64,000 nucleotides of DNA from Nymphaea colorata (GCF_008831285.2 NC_045149.1:3151500-3215499), one strand, 5' to 3'; counted from the first letter of the stretch, positions 11,105 through 24,399 are shown. Numbers and translations are program-made. The notes: generated by a model not told the origin, from the letters alone.

Positions 11105-14060
11105 TAAATAGGTTCACCATACATAAACCTGCTATGTGTAGTGATGGCCAAAAGGATTTTATGGATCCACATATGGTTGATTAAGAAATAGAAAAAGATT
11201 TATTGTAAAAGTTTTAGCTAGCATATAGTGTTTAGTATGTCGGATCGTTTGACTCCTTCATTGCATCAGTAGCATTTCTCCTAAGTGCCTGCAAGTATTA
11301 AAACTAAAGAATCACCACTACCATCCAAATAATTTCTTGTGGATGAGATGAGTCCCAATGAACATTAATAACAAAATGTTGATAGTTGTATTTACTGCCT
11401 TTAAATGTCGTATAATTTACACCTTAGAGAATACTAGAACATACAATTAAAGCCATGTGGCAACTCTCAATAGAAAATCTTGCAACCTTGCTCAGCTTCA
11501 ATAGCTTAAACTAAGTCCTAAGGTAGAACAGTGCGTCTTCTATGAGAAGGTTTGCTAATGCCTACTAGAGAAACTCAGAACCAACGTTCACAATGTCTTT
11601 CTTAAATATTGCATCTTATGCATAAAGCTCACATCAAAGATATAACACCTACATTTCAAGATAATGAAGTTGAACTTAGTGACTCAACCAAGCAAGATAA
11701 AGCTCACATCAAAGATATAACACCATTTCAAGATAGGATTTGCAAAGCAGATGATGATATGCCAAACTTTAACTTCCACTAACTTATGTACCATTAATTA
11801 ATTTCTAGATCAATTAATATGAAATTCAAGAACTCTACCACACCAGAAGAGATTTTACTAGTTTTTTAAACTTCCAGAGCATGTGAAACAAAACAAGATC
11901 TGCTCCATGATAAGTAAACTTGGTTTGATGGGTAGAAATATTTTAAAATTAAGAAAAAGCATTATGGAATGTTGTCAAAATAAAAAAACTAAGGTGTTCA
12001 TTTTATTAAAATAATTGTCCTACATTCATTGTATTTGGCCTATGTTGCCTTTTTAAATGCTTAACCTAAAAAAAAAATGAAACTTCGTGTATTATGATTC
12101 TTCTATTAAAACATAAGGTCGATACAGTAAGAGGAGCACTGATCCATTATGGTTTCAACAAAAGGCTTCTATTAGCTATTACATGCTATTACTAGAAATA
12201 TTTCGAAAGTACATATATGGTATGAGAAAATGGTGTATTTCATATGACAAATTCCACACAAATATGAAAGAAGGAACATAATAAGCATAAGCAATGCCCT
12301 GGTGAATTCAAATTACAAAATCTTATGCATACAAGTTCATCATCATGGGCCAGCAGCAATTAGCAGTCAATAATGAACTATCCTGGTCTCAAAGGAATAC
12401 ATGAGAGGCCAATTACTGTATCAACATTAATATGTCAAGTATTGGAATGCAATGCAATTATATGAAATAGGTATCTCACTTGACTTTGTTGTGAAGGACC
12501 CAATATCTCAATCCCTTTGACTATGGGAATAGGTATCACACTTGTGCATTTTTTTCCTTCATATGATTTCCTTCATTCTTATCGTCCATCTGATGCCTTC
12601 GTTAACATTTTCATCCCTATAATAGGTTTAAATTGATGAGCATAACAAGATGGGGACAAATAGGATAAGCTAAAAATTTGAAGGTATGATCCTAACATTC
12701 TGTCCTTCAAAGTAGGTAACAACTTTTGAACTATTGATTTGGTTTTTACTTGAAACGGAAAGATTCACAAGTAGGTATTAATTTTCTCTGTCTCGGGCCA
12801 TGATTACTCACATTTCTCCGTAGGGAAAGCTGAGAAAAGCTGGGAAGAGCGCAAGTTGACAATTTTTTTTCTACCTCTTATTATTAAAATGTTATGGTTT
12901 GAGAGAAATTGAAATCAGCTGGCTACCTCGATGGCCAGATGGTTTTTTTTTCCCATTTTGCTTCACTAAAAAGCATCACAATAAGGGTGCATCTGTTGTT
13001 AAAAACCATGACCAAACAATGGGTCATCATAGAGACACCTTTTGCAATGGTTTTTAAGGACACAAAATAAAAATATATATATAGCTATTTGGTCGCAGAG
13101 GGAGCAAATTGATTTCAATTCCTCTGGTTTGAGAATCTGTTATTAGTACTACCAACTATTACTCATGTTTCCACCTAGGACGTATACTAACAAACTTATT
13201 TGAAAAATGGTTGCAAATGTGCTAGGATTCATACGGCACTACAAAATCAAAGGAGATACACCTAAGTGTAACTGTTGTTTTCTCAATTTTTTCCATATAG
13301 CAAACTAGTGAGATGCAAGTTCCCTCAAAGTTTTTTCCATTGTAATGTGTACATATTTAAAATTGTGCCTCTCTCCGTTCTTAGTGCAGCCTTTGTATGT
13401 GAAATCATCTCATCCTTCATGATTCCCAGTTTCTTTGTTATTACTATGCATTTTTCAAAAAGATTACATGCTTTGTTTGTTGATTACAGTCGTTGAGATC
13501 TCTATCTCAGTGGTTGCATAGATGTTTTGACATATTGTCGTGCGGTTGCTGATGAACCTGTGATGTCTACAACTAAAAATCTGTTTCTTACTACAACTAT
13601 AATCCTCTTTTTCTTGTTGAATCTTAGTCACAGAGAAAGGGCATATCTTAAGAAATTTTATTGAATCTTTTGTTATTTCGTTTCAATTCCTAAATTTTTA
13701 TTTATTAGGCATCTGTTATTAGTAAACCTTTTCAATATCAACTGCATATCTGTTGACAATGATCCTGCATTTACTTGGCATATGTACTAACATATTCTTT
13801 GAAATTTTGGTCATAGACATGTTCTGTTGTTTCTTTTTATTTTTATCTCTTTTTCATCGTTTTGATTATGATATATGTAAGAAATTGATAGTCGTTATGA
13901 CTTTTGTGTCCTGTGGGAGCCAAGGTGAAGGTTAACACTTTCTGTGCATATTTTAATGTGATGAAGCAAAATTATGGAAACTATTATGTTGGAATGTTGC
14001 AAAAAGTAAATTAATTATGCAACACAATAACATCATTGAAGGTCTGTCAGCCCAACGTAG
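11105..14060. other. Intergenic, no gene recognised
   Basis: About 3 kb of AT-rich sequence with only short random open frames. 'AAAGCTCACATCAAAGATATAACACC' style words occur twice (near 11625 and 11700), a small local duplication. CACTACAAAA near 13236 resembles a CACTA end but has no partner. Confidence 0.4.
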
Positions 14061-15655
14061 CACCCATTGAGGGCATTTGGTATGAGTAACACTGTATTCT
14101 AAGAACAATGTGTTCTCCTAATCATGTGAGTACTCACCAAACATCCGACAAAAGACTACAAAGGACAAATGTTCTTTTGTCCTCTAAGGCACTTTTTGCA
14201 TTCTTACAAAAAACGAACCCTCCCCTGGAATGTGCGGTCTTCTTTTTCGATGTTCTCACTGTCACGCTTTGCTCCTCTCTCTCCTGATATCTCATGGTTG
14301 CTTGCTTTTGTAGGAATTGTAGGTTCTTGTTCCCTCTTGCAATATCACACACTGTAAATATCTCTCTCTACAGAACCTGTCATTTTTTCCCTCCTGGTTC
14401 CACTTCCATCCTTTTTCTTCTTCCTTCTCAATCGCTTTGACTCATTTGCCTCCGCAACACTTTCTCCTCTACCACTCTCTTTTGCTTGGTTCACCTACGG
14501 TTCTCTATCCCAGCGTCTTCTGCCTTCTTGTAGCAAGAATTTTTGTGCTCCTCTTGCTTTTGAATCACATCCCTAATTCTTGGGATAATTGAAGAATCAG
14601 AATGGCCTCATTTTGCTTTCCATGGAAGGGAGGGTGCTGGAAAAGCTGAAGAAGGTTGGAATGATTTTTTTTTTTTTTTTTGTGTTTCTTGCTGTTTTTG
14701 GTAACAATAAGATTTTGGATATCTTGCCACAACAGTTTCCTTTTCCTCTAGTGGCCAGAGTTATTAAATATAATATTGGCATTCAATATAATATTGGCAC
14801 ATTTTGATTAGTTGTTGCAATACAAAAATGTCACAATCAATGACAATTTCTTTCCTGAGCAGTTTGAGATAGGCCATTCATGCATGGCATCCTTAGGATT
14901 AAGGCAATGGCACAAGTCGGAGGAATTCCTCTGCTGCAACCAGAAGTTGGTGGTTCTAGAGAGAGCTTTTTTTAGTGATTGACAAGGTTAGATTATGAAA
15001 GTATGTGGTTGCAAAAGACATCTTATTTATGAGGAAGAACCTTGTGAAGTTGCTGAAATGCTTTGGAATTGCTAAGATGGAAGGCACATGTGAGTGGTGA
15101 GGTTGTATGCGAGGGTGAATTCTTAATTCTACTGACAACAAATTAACAGTATGTTCTATTTTTGGTTCATGGTTATTGACCATTCTCCAATTTTGTTAAT
15201 TTTGCACACCAATTGTTTGTAAAAATGCTGGAATAGAGAAAGACATTTTTGCTAACACTCTTGCATTGTTAGCTATGAAATAAAATTTCACATTTTCATC
15301 TTCCTAAAAACATCAGCCTGCATGGGATTAATACTATAGTTAGTTTGGTAATTAATCATGGCAATAAAATGGAACTATGACATACTGCGTTGTATGTTTA
15401 GATTCTTCAAGTATCATTATTTCTTATCAGTGTCAACAAACCAAAGTATACATTTATAGGTGATGAATAAGCTAAAATATATTCATAATGGGTATGTACA
15501 GATGCAAAAGAATAATTTTTTTGACAAAATAACTGCCAGTTGAGTTAAGAGATCAATGTAGCAAGCGTAATATCGATGCAACAAGGGAAAAAGAAAACAA
15601 ACTCTGTAATAAGGTCATCACCGATTTATTCTACAAATAGGTTCTCTACATCTAT
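14061..15655. other. Intergenic with a small inverted-repeat remnant
   Basis: 14076-14142 runs from ATTTGGTATGAGTAACAC to GTGAGTACTCACCAAAC, two imperfect inverted ends, possibly a tiny MITE or solo transposon end. 14350-14580 is pyrimidine-rich. No coding signal. Confidence 0.35.
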
Positions 15656-15659
15656 AGAG

Positions 15660-16390
15660 GGAGAACGAACGGGAGAGAGAGAAGGCAGAGAGCGATTTTT
15701 CGTATTTCGTATATTTTTAGCATGCATTATTTTCATCATACATGGATTTTAGGTTGTTTACATTTGTAAATAGAAAGCTAGAGAGAGAGATAGAGAGAGA
15801 GGGAAAGGGCAAGAGAGAGAGGAGAGAGAAGGAAAGAGCAAGAGAGAGAGAGTACATTTTTATTAGTTTACATATTTTTTAATGTTTTATAAGGTACTTT
15901 CGTTCGTTGTATGTGAATTTTATTCATTCATATGTGGAGAGATAGCGAGAAAAAAAAGAGGGAGGGAGATGAGAGAGAATATTTTTTTCATTTTTTATTT
16001 ATTATTTTTTCATATGGATTTTTGGTCAATCATATTTGTGCAGAGAAAGAGAGTGAGAGAATATTTTTATTGGCTCATACATTTTTTTACATATTTTATT
16101 AAGTAATTTCTTTCCAACAAAATTGGGGGACAAGAAGTCCCCTAGATACAAAAGCAAACCGCGAGAGAGAGAGAGAATGGGAGATAACTTTTTTTTCCTA
16201 TGTATTCAAATTATTTCTTTCATCATATGTGAATTTTAAGTCATTCATATGTGTAGAAAGAGAAAAATAATATTTTTATAACTTCATATGGTTTTCACAT
16301 GTTTTATCAAATTTTTGTTTTATTATATAAAGACATTTGATTTGTATGTGAAAGCGAAGGTGGGGAGGGGAAGAGAGAGAGAGATGAAAA
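15660..16390. repeat. Degenerate tandem array with GA-run headers
   Basis: GA-rich blocks at about 15665, 15781, 15938, 16045, 16163, 16257 and 16370 are each followed by AT-rich sequence with shared words: ATTTTTATT, TTTACATATTTT, TTTTAT and CATATGTGAATTTT. Spacing is roughly 90-150 bp, so about six or seven diverged units. It looks like an old minisatellite whose unit itself contains a microsatellite. Confidence 0.6.
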
Positions 16391-17523
16391 CTATGTGTTA
16401 AACATATCCATCTAGTGATATAAGCAAACGAGACAAGTTGAAGATGTTGTCTATGCAATCATACGTCAGACAAAACTCCAACTACAAGAACTCCTATTAT
16501 CAACTTGGCCACGGGCGGGGCCCATCACTTGGCTTCGAATGATAAAAGGGGCACGTCAAGCGATAGCCAAGGAGTACTCTGCTCCAGTGCATATCCTGGG
16601 GAGTGCCTTCCCCCTCAAGGTTCAGAGGCCCACTGCCTCCTTTCCCACGCTTTGGTTTGGTTGCCATCTTTGGTATGCTACTTTTTTTTTTTTTTCCTTT
16701 TAATGAAAAATAGCTGTGGGTATGGACCATTAAACTACTTTTTGGGAAAATAGTTGATGGGCCCTTCTGGATGTTATGACGAGCGAGGTTTATCCATCCA
16801 TATTTTATTCAGTTGCTATTGAGGGTCACCAACATCCATGTACAGATGGACCTGAAACCATCATTTACGAAAGCCTTACTTATTTATGGCGAGGTCCTCC
16901 TTCTTTTGGATTCCTTCCTTAGGACGGGACTCCCTTGATGATATTGTTGGCGATGGTAAGACATAAGATATGCACCTGTGGAAAAAACAAAGGGAGGAGT
17001 TGAGGTATTTTGAGGATTTTTTACAAAAATATTTTTAATTTTCTTACTACATTTTTTTTATAAAACTCATATTTTTACTGATCAATGATATTTTGGTCAT
17101 TATACTGCTCAATATATAATGACGTCAGGATGGTAGTGCATATTACCGACGCCATCAACAGCTTTCACTCTCGATGAGTGGCGCAGAGTGGCTGATTATG
17201 CATAAAGACGAACAAATTAGAGGGCGAAGCATGCAACCGATGAGTGCAGGGGAAGTAAAGGACGTGTTTGATGGCCAAACTGCGAAGGAAATTAATTAGA
17301 CGGGGTTTGCCGTCGATAATTTCGGCACATAACCATGCATGTGCGAATTAATTAGGCACGAACCGGCCTGTTCACCATAGTGGTGGTCTCCCTAAAACTG
17401 GAATTGAGAAACAAGAAATTTTTAACACATTTTTAAAGGAAGAAAGGGTTAATTGCATTGCTTAATTCCCCACCAAAAGAAGCATGAGTTCTGGAAGCAG
17501 TGTAGCCGGGACTGCGACCTGAT
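16391..17523. other. Intergenic, 3' flank of the ERF gene
   Basis: No gene seen. 16500-16680 is GC-richer than its surroundings, with a short open frame lacking any known domain. The last few hundred bases probably include the ERF 3' UTR. Confidence 0.4.
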
Positions 17524-17976
17524 TCAATGATGGCGATTCTTTCGTGTAACTTCGCTCGAGTTGATCAGAAGTTCTTCCAGTAGTTTGTCATCGAAGCACT
17601 CCAACTCCAAGACCGATGCATTAGAAGGAGAAGAAGAAGAAGGCTGTGCCAGCGAGGAAGAAGATGTCGCCGAAGGAACATGGGAGTAGTGGTGGCCGCC
17701 CTCGGGGCGCAGATTATACTCATGAGGGAAGTTGAGGATGGCCATGGATCCCCTCATCTGGAATGCGGCCCTGTCGTAGGCTCGAGCAGCTTGCTCCGCA
17801 GTGCTGAAGGTCCCCAGCCATACCCTCGTCCCTCGCCGGTTCGGGTCCCTGATTTCGGCCGCGTATTTGCCCCATGGCCTCTTCCTTACGCCTCTGTATC
17901 GAACTTCCTGCTCCTCCCCCTGCTGCTGCTGCTCCTCTTCTTCCTCCTCTTCCTCCTCCTGCGTCTCTCCCTTCAT
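17524..17976 (-). CDS. AP2/ERF transcription factor, ERF group IX (ERF1/ESE1-like)
   Basis: Nuclear DNA-binding protein of about 150 aa, no intron, as usual for this group. Residues 26-84 form one AP2 domain from [20 protein letters not shown] to MAILNFP. The Ala and Asp of AAEIRD mark the ERF type, which binds GCC boxes. The N-terminus is a run of Glu then Gln. The C-terminus (about 122-137, [16 protein letters not shown]) matches the acidic activation motif of small group IX ERFs, which act in ethylene/jasmonate and pathogen responses. Start choice: an ATG at 18042 would add 22 residues, but it lies only about 20 nt below a TATA box (18060-18068). The ATG at 17976 gives the short N-terminus typical of ERF95-98-like proteins, so I prefer it. 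The sequence does not identify the ortholog. Confidence 0.88.
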   Translation of the reverse strand: MKGETQEEEEEEEEEQQQQGEEQEVRYRGVRKRPWGKYAAEIRDPNRRGTRVWLGTFSTAEQAARAYDRAAFQMRGSMAILNFPHEYNLRPEGGHHYSHVPSATSSSSLAQPSSSSPSNASVLELECFDDKLLEELLINSSEVTRKNRHH

Positions 17977-18059
17977 CCGGCCTCCCGTCCTGCTCAGGTG
18001 TACACGTAGCTCTCGAACGATGATGGGCTGCGCCGTGCTCATAACTTCTTCACTGCTAC

Positions 18060-18068
18060 TATATATAC
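18060..18068 (-). promoter_or_regulatory. Putative TATA box of the ERF gene
   Basis: On the minus strand the sequence reads TATATATAG, 84 nt before the ATG at 17976. This places transcription start near 18030-18040, just at or below the alternative ATG at 18042. Confidence 0.5.
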
Positions 18069-18182
18069 TTATCGTCTTGGCGGTTTCCACCACAAGTTGA
18101 AACTTCCCAACCTAGCTGGAGTTCTTCCCTCATGGTGGTTGATTCACGAGTCGGTCCAAATCAAGGAGAACTACAGTGTGGA

Positions 18183-18188
18183 GGCGGC
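18183..18188 (-). promoter_or_regulatory. GCC-box core upstream of the ERF gene
   Basis: GCCGCC on the minus strand, within CCGCCGCC, about 115 bp above the TATA box. Group IX ERFs bind this core, so autoregulation or cross-regulation by other ERFs is possible; the site alone does not prove it. Confidence 0.4.
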
Positions 18189-19675
18189 GGTGGCTTTTGG
18201 TTGCCGGGGCCCGGTGCCGTAGGTGGCTAGCTGACTAGTGGTTTACTATTTAAAGACATTGAATGGTACAATTAATAATATTGTACTCGATTCTTCAAGC
18301 AGCCATTGCGGGACCACGCTACCGGCTAAGGTGAGCAAGAGCATAAACTTCGTAACGATGTATATGTAACTTAGAAAAGGGGAAAAAGATGTGGTTCTAG
18401 TTCCTGATTTCTAGAAGCTGACTTTATTTAATTTCTCGACAATATTTCTTACTTTTTGGAATGCGTATAAGCTGGCAGGGTTTTTTTTTTTTATCGATTT
18501 TGGCTCTTTTTACATATAAGCCAATTTTGATCGGATCCAAATTATAACTATATTAAGTTGATTAAATATTAAGCTCTCAAGTCCAAATTAAAAAAGGCAG
18601 CCGTTTATACACCTCAAGTCCGATCCATTACAATCCAAGTCAATATCAACTAGCTAGCCAGGATATATTCCGGATATATGACAATCCAGAACCCTCCTTT
18701 TTCAGGAGTCAAGTACTGCAAACGATGGATATATATTCCGCTTTGAGATGCTATATAAATATATCGTCAGATGGTGACGCCGGGAATATGAGGTAAGTCC
18801 CGTGACGATCTTTGCAAGGCACGACTGCAGGACGCATGGTTTGTGGGCTCCCGCTAATCCTGTTTTCAACCGTTCAACTCAAAAGAAGGCGGCCAAGGAA
18901 AAATAAAAATGAAAAAGAGATGCTTGGAAAGTGGGTGGGGTCTATCGAGTTAATCAACCGATTCGTTGGTTGTTATATACGGAGAATTTGAAAGGTAACA
19001 GCGATTGGTCAGTCAAATGGGTCCGTTGACATATGTTGGGTGGCTGCTGGGAAGCAAGTGGAAGGAGTCGTGCATTCTTCTCCAACTTCCCCCCCTTTGA
19101 AAGTGCGAACGATTAGATTTTAGTTAGAAGAATATTAATTTAGAAACCCGTGGAAGGAAACTGGTTAGCTGGAGATATTGAACATGTCAATTAATGAAAT
19201 TTATACGGATGCGGCTATGTTGGGTTTTGACTGATCAAAATATCGATTGGTCTAATTTCAATTAGGTTGTGTTTGTTTCACCACGGATCTGAGATCTGTG
19301 GTGATCTCATATTTATGAATTTATAGTGAGATCTGCCCCCCCTCCCGCCTTAAATCCATGGTTTTTAATGTGTAGCACATGTTTAAAATTCATGCTATTT
19401 CTCAAGACACACCTTTTTATGCAGCAATAGATCTAAAATTCGAGCTATCAAACCCAACCTTAGCATCGGATCTGGATTTGAATATAAAAGATAGAAAACC
19501 GCATATGAATTGTTCACATTTAAGCAACTACCAGTCGATGTTCATCGGACTTGATGGATATACAAAATTAGCTTCGATTCTCTGAATCCTGGTACTATTT
19601 GGATTTGAATTTACTAGATCCAATATGATGTGCTTAAATTGAATTAGAAGAAATTTAGTCTGTCATGATGAATCA
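18189..19675. other. Upstream region of the ERF gene, no other gene
   Basis: AT-rich intergenic DNA with no coding signal. 19280-19340 contains inverted words around AGATCTGTGGTGATCTCA, of unknown meaning. Confidence 0.4.
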
Positions 19676-20140
19676 AGACCTTGCGAAGTTTGTCGATGGA
19701 ATCATCCTACTCCAGATTAATACATCAAGGATGGTGGTACTCGATCGAAACTTAATCCTAATTATGTTGTGTGGCGACACCAAGACCAGCTTACTCTCAG
19801 CTGGATCAGGGCACTCTCAGCCAGATTATTAGCATTCTTCCTACCCATGATGTGCAGTCTTCAAAATGCTAAGGAAGATGACAAAAAGAATGCTGAATTT
19901 CTCAAATATATAAAAGACTTTGATTGATTCCTTAGTTGCTGGCGGTGAAGTTGTCAAAGAAGATGACTTGGTTTTATTCGCGTTAAATGGATTACCCTCG
20001 TATATATTATGACAGCTTTATTACCACCGTTTCCGCTCTTCATAAATTACCATCTTTTCCTGCATCTTATGATATGCTTGTGGCTCAAGAGGAACATTTA
20101 GAACTTTCGAAGCCCACCCAGCCGATTCCTCCTGAAAGTA
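19676..20140 (+). pseudogene. Ty1-copia gag (UBN2-type) remnant
   Basis: Fragments in different frames follow the order of copia gag: FVDG..., DGGTRSKLNPNYVVWRHQDQ (about 19728-19790), LSWIRALSARLLA, KNAEFLKYIKDFD (about 19885-19925), GGEVVKEDDLVLFALNGLPS (about 19940-20000), then SFPASYDMLVAQEEHLELSK (about 20055-20115). This is the region that binds no nucleic-acid finger and precedes the zinc knuckle in copia elements. At least two frameshifts and a stop break it. The sequence just downstream (20215-20330) has TATAAAAGG and may be LTR debris, but I cannot pair it with another LTR. Confidence 0.65.
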
Positions 20141-20330
20141 CCTCTACTAAAAATACTTCAGCAGCTTTCTTCTTTCAATGCAGCTATAGCAGGATAGGTT
20201 GGTCTCGTGGTGGAGGGAATCAGTTAGTCCTATATCACAAATACCAGGGAGGTCGACCAACCCTCTCTCCTATAAAAGGGGCTCAGTCCCCCTCGCTCTG
20301 CACACCAAGAGCTGCCTAGAGCGGCCTCCT

Positions 20331-21399
20331 ATAATCTGGTAAAATTTCAGTTGGGTACTGAAAATGATTGGCTCAATTCAATTCAAATCTTTTGAGAGTT
20401 TTTGGTCTAAGTCTTGGTTCTGATAACAGTAGCACTCATCTTAAACTCAACCAGGCTTAGTGGGGAGGTCATAGGAGTAGGCTCATGCATATCTTCAGGT
20501 CCAGGAAATTTCTTTTTCCTCCCCCTTTCTTTTTTTATTTGCAGTTTAGATGTTTTCTTTTATGCATGTTTTAGTTTTCCTTTTTGCTTCTAATGTGCTT
20601 AGTTTACCTTATTTTTGCTTCCGTCCGAGATTTTTCTTATTTGCTTTAATAATGTTGTAGCTTAGTATATTTATTTTTTAAATAGATTTAATTTAAATGT
20701 CTCTAGGGTATGCACAGTGTCTGTGTCTGGTATGCCCCTCTTGTCCCTCTCTTTCTTCTTTTTTAATTAAATGTATTTGTTTATTTAATTCTTTGTTTGA
20801 GTCATGCATATAGATTGCATCTCTTTTATGCTTTCATTAGTCATCCACTATACATTTATTTTAATATGTATGCAGATTACCCTCCACCGACATGCACCCC
20901 CTGTTTGAAACCAAACTGAGTCAGCCTAATAAGATACCCTACAACATTACCCCGGATATGCAACCACCTGAATCAAACTTAGTCATCACAGAAGAAACCT
21001 TTCAAAATCATAGTTTTCTCTGAAATATTTTCAAAATTAACTTCTTTAAATGACTTCAAAAACTTTAGGACACGATGGCATAGAGTTCACACCAAGTCCA
21101 GTTCTCTAAGACTTATTCTAGACCGGTCTTAGAGACTACTAGTTACAAACCAAATCCCATAGTCTAGACCTTGCCAATTTCTTCAATACACAGCCAAACA
21201 AGATAAGTGAAGATCATACTAGAAGTTATTTGGATTGATCAAGATCAAACACATTTTATTACAAACACAAACCAGTCCCAAGTAGGTTTAAGCTCAATTT
21301 AGGTGAGACTAAACTCAGTCCTTTTGACCGGCCTACCCTTAGTTATTTGAACCGTGGATTTTGATTGGTTTGATTGATCATAAACAAAAGACCTTAAGA
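20331..21399. other. Intergenic, no gene recognised
   Basis: T-rich then A-rich sequence; no domain-bearing frame. Confidence 0.4.
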
Positions 21400-22080
21400 A
21401 TTATGATGCTGGACTATGAATCTTGGATCTCAAACCCTTGATTTTGGATCTTAGATCTTGAGCTAAGGATTTTGGACTGGATTTTACACAGTGAGTTTTG
21501 GATCATAAAACTTAGGTCTATTCCCACATACTTAGACCCAAAACAAGAGTTTTGAACCATGTGATCACCACATTTGGTTCTATTATCTCAAAATTTAGAT
21601 TTTCAAAGATCCAATTATAAATACAAGATCAAATTACTGGATTTTGACATTGGATTTTTTATCATGAGTCACAATAACATGACATGACATTTTAGGACTA
21701 TATGACAATTCCTATTTCAGCATAAAATAATAATTACATAAAATTTCTCAGATCAAGATTATAATTTTCAGTCTCTGATCTAGTTTTCCCTTAATATAGG
21801 TCCATGTCTTACACCTAAGAGTCGGTAGAGTCCAGAGTTTAGGTCTATACGGCCTAGTTTTGCATGCATCATATTACATTTAGAATATCGATGTGCACTA
21901 ATTTGTGATGATACAAAAGTGAGCAATATATCAAATTGATTCTCTTTTGTTCATCAATCTATTTTTGAGATCTATCTAGATTTCAAAACATACACAATTT
22001 CAAAACTAAGACACATTTGCATTTAGTTGGATTTGGACAAAATTTAGACTTAAGAATTAGAACATCTAGTCTAGTCCTTA
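21400..22080. repeat. Left arm of a large diverged inverted repeat
   Basis: Similar to the reverse complement of 24400-25090. Anchors by eye: ATAGGTCCATGTC (21797) and TAGTTTTGCATGCA (about 21853) recur inverted near 24674 and 24610; AATTTCAAAACTA (about 21990) recurs inverted near 24466. The outer part is a degenerate series of GATC-TTGGATTTTGG-like words. Similarity is perhaps two thirds, so the repeat is old. Confidence 0.6.
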
Positions 22081-22168
22081 ATCATGAGTACAAGTGAGTT
22101 GCATCTCATTTATATAGTCTACATGTAAGATGAAAATTTTATATGTAAATATACTCGAGCTAAAAATT

Positions 22169-22234
22169 ATAGTTTTGGTTGTGATGAGCTAACTTGAAGT
22201 AATAGTTTTGGTTGTGATGAGCTAACTTGAAGTA
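22169..22234. repeat. 33-bp perfect tandem duplication
   Basis: ATAGTTTTGGTTGTGATGAG followed by CTAACTTGAAGTA is repeated exactly twice (22169-22201, 22202-22234). A third partial match (GCTAACTTGA) follows. Confidence 0.95.
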
Positions 22235-24399
22235 GGGTAAGCTAACTTGAGCTGGTCAAAAGAGTTGATGTGCTGATTTTAACTATCTTTAAAAACTTGT
22301 AGAAGTAAAAATGACCCTATTTAAGTTTGTTCTAAATTATTACCAAAGTGATTGGAATTTTCTGATGTTCATGGATAAAATGGTCATTTGACATGATGGC
22401 AATAACCTAAGTGATCCTGGTCTAGATATCATATGTTTAAATATGGTGAGTTTGCTCCTAGTTTTCTATGGATGACACCTACATTTTCAAACACTTTTTG
22501 AAAGCTCAGTTCAAAACCTTATTGTAGATAGGTAAAATGGTCATTTAGACAAGCTCAAGATTTAGGGTGTTTATGGATGCTCCTCTTTGCTACTAAGCCG
22601 ATGAATATCGTGCTTCGTAGCAAAGATAAAACCCACCAAATTTTGAAAAGTAAAAAAATATCCAAATTGAAAAACTAGAATAACCTTATGGAACTGCTTG
22701 GCACTTAATTCAAGACATCATTCAAAAAATACCCCAACCTAAAAGCAAGCACAACATTTTGAGAAGTACCCATGTAAACCAAAACATGAGTTCAAATTGT
22801 AAGTAAATGATTGTGCATGCTACTTATTCATGATATGTTATGTGGGAGTGTTGAGGAAGGAAGTATGGAGTGAGAAGTTGAACTAAAATTTGACATGGGG
22901 ATGGAGGAGAAGGTGGCAATAAAGAAGTGGGAAGAGATTATGTAGGTGATGAAGAAATAGGCAAAGTTAGTAAGAGTTGACTGAAATGACGATATATAAG
23001 GATGTAAAATAGGTATAGGTTGATGAAGGGATTATGTAGACGATTTGTTGACTGATGAACGAGAGGGTGAGGGTTGCGTACCTTGAATGGTGATTGAGTT
23101 TCATCGAAAACTATATGGAGACTAACAAGAAGTTTAAAGGTGGAAAAAATTAAGAAAAATTAGCCCTTGCATCAGCTGCTATAACCAAGGAATATACTCT
23201 TCTAACTATGAAATTGTAGTTTATGGGTATTGAAAGATCACAAACAATGATAACATAACCACTCCAAAACCTTAAAAATGTACTTTATGGAGCTTTGCAA
23301 AAGAGAATTTGAAAACCAGATCTCATTTCCATAACAAGAGATAGAAGGCAACTGATTAAATATCTGTATTAAAAGCAAAGTCCCAATACTTCATAGGCAC
23401 CCCAATATGAGCAAGAAGCAAAAGGCTTGTCTCTACTATGTGTCATTATTGCTTTCAATGTGTCCATTTTGTTCATGAATATAAACGTATGTAATCATAT
23501 GTTTGATTCCATACTATCTATCAAACTTATTAACTTACAAAAATGATAGAACACATCAAGAACTTAGATTTTCTCATAAGCATAAAAATCCACGTAAAGC
23601 GAGAATAAAGTCCATGAAGCACACATAATAACTATAACCAATACTCAGCTCATGTGCCGATCCCTAAACATCAACAAAAGAAAGTTCAAGCATAGAAACA
23701 ACAACATGAGAACTAGAATCAAATGTAAAGCATGATTTTGCCAATAGGCCTCACAAAATTCATTGTGAGGTTTACTAAAAAAGAGAGTATTGACTGCTTG
23801 TTGAACTAATTTAAAAGCTAGATATTCTAGGTGCCTATGCCATTCACCCATAATTGTCCATTCACCTATGTGTGCTTCAACATGCACAACTATCCCCATC
23901 TTATTGAAGTGCAACTACTACAATTCCTTCTTATTTGTACCTTGCATGAGAATTTTCATTGTATAGCAATATTTCATGTAACAACAATTGGAGTGAAATT
24001 CAATGAACATTTCATTAACCTTGTTAGATTGACAAATTGAAAACAAAGTGCAAGCAATAGAAGGCACGTCCAACATTTTCTTTTAACATAAATTTAGAGT
24101 GAAGACCTCATAAATTAGAACAACCAGTATCATGAATTTGCAAACATCAATCAGTAACAATTTACTTTATTATTGCCATGATGTTCCCATATACAGATGA
24201 ATTCTTGGTGTTTGCAGTAATATGATGGGTGGTTGTTGACATGTCAATGTTTTTTAAAAATCTTACATAGAGGTTATAACAAATGGGATATCATTACCCA
24301 TACTCGTTTCAGTTCCTTGTGTGGGATTCCAAGAAGCGGGATCTAACCAGCCAATTTGAAGCATAACCATTCTTGACACCTTTTCCAGAAATAATCAGA
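22235..24399. other. Spacer between the inverted-repeat arms
   Basis: About 2.2 kb, AT-rich, with only short open frames (the longest under 90 codons) and no transposase, protease or RT motif visible. If the arms are a transposon's ends, this copy is non-autonomous or decayed. Confidence 0.45.

Noticed and set aside
13236-13250. CACTACAAAATC as a second CACTA transposon end
   Set aside because: No subterminal repeats around it and no partner end; a 7-8-base match is expected by chance.
17680-18100. Plus-strand frames opposite the ERF gene
   Set aside because: Mirror frames of a GC-rich coding sequence; the Leu/Ser runs are the complement of the Glu/Gln codon runs.
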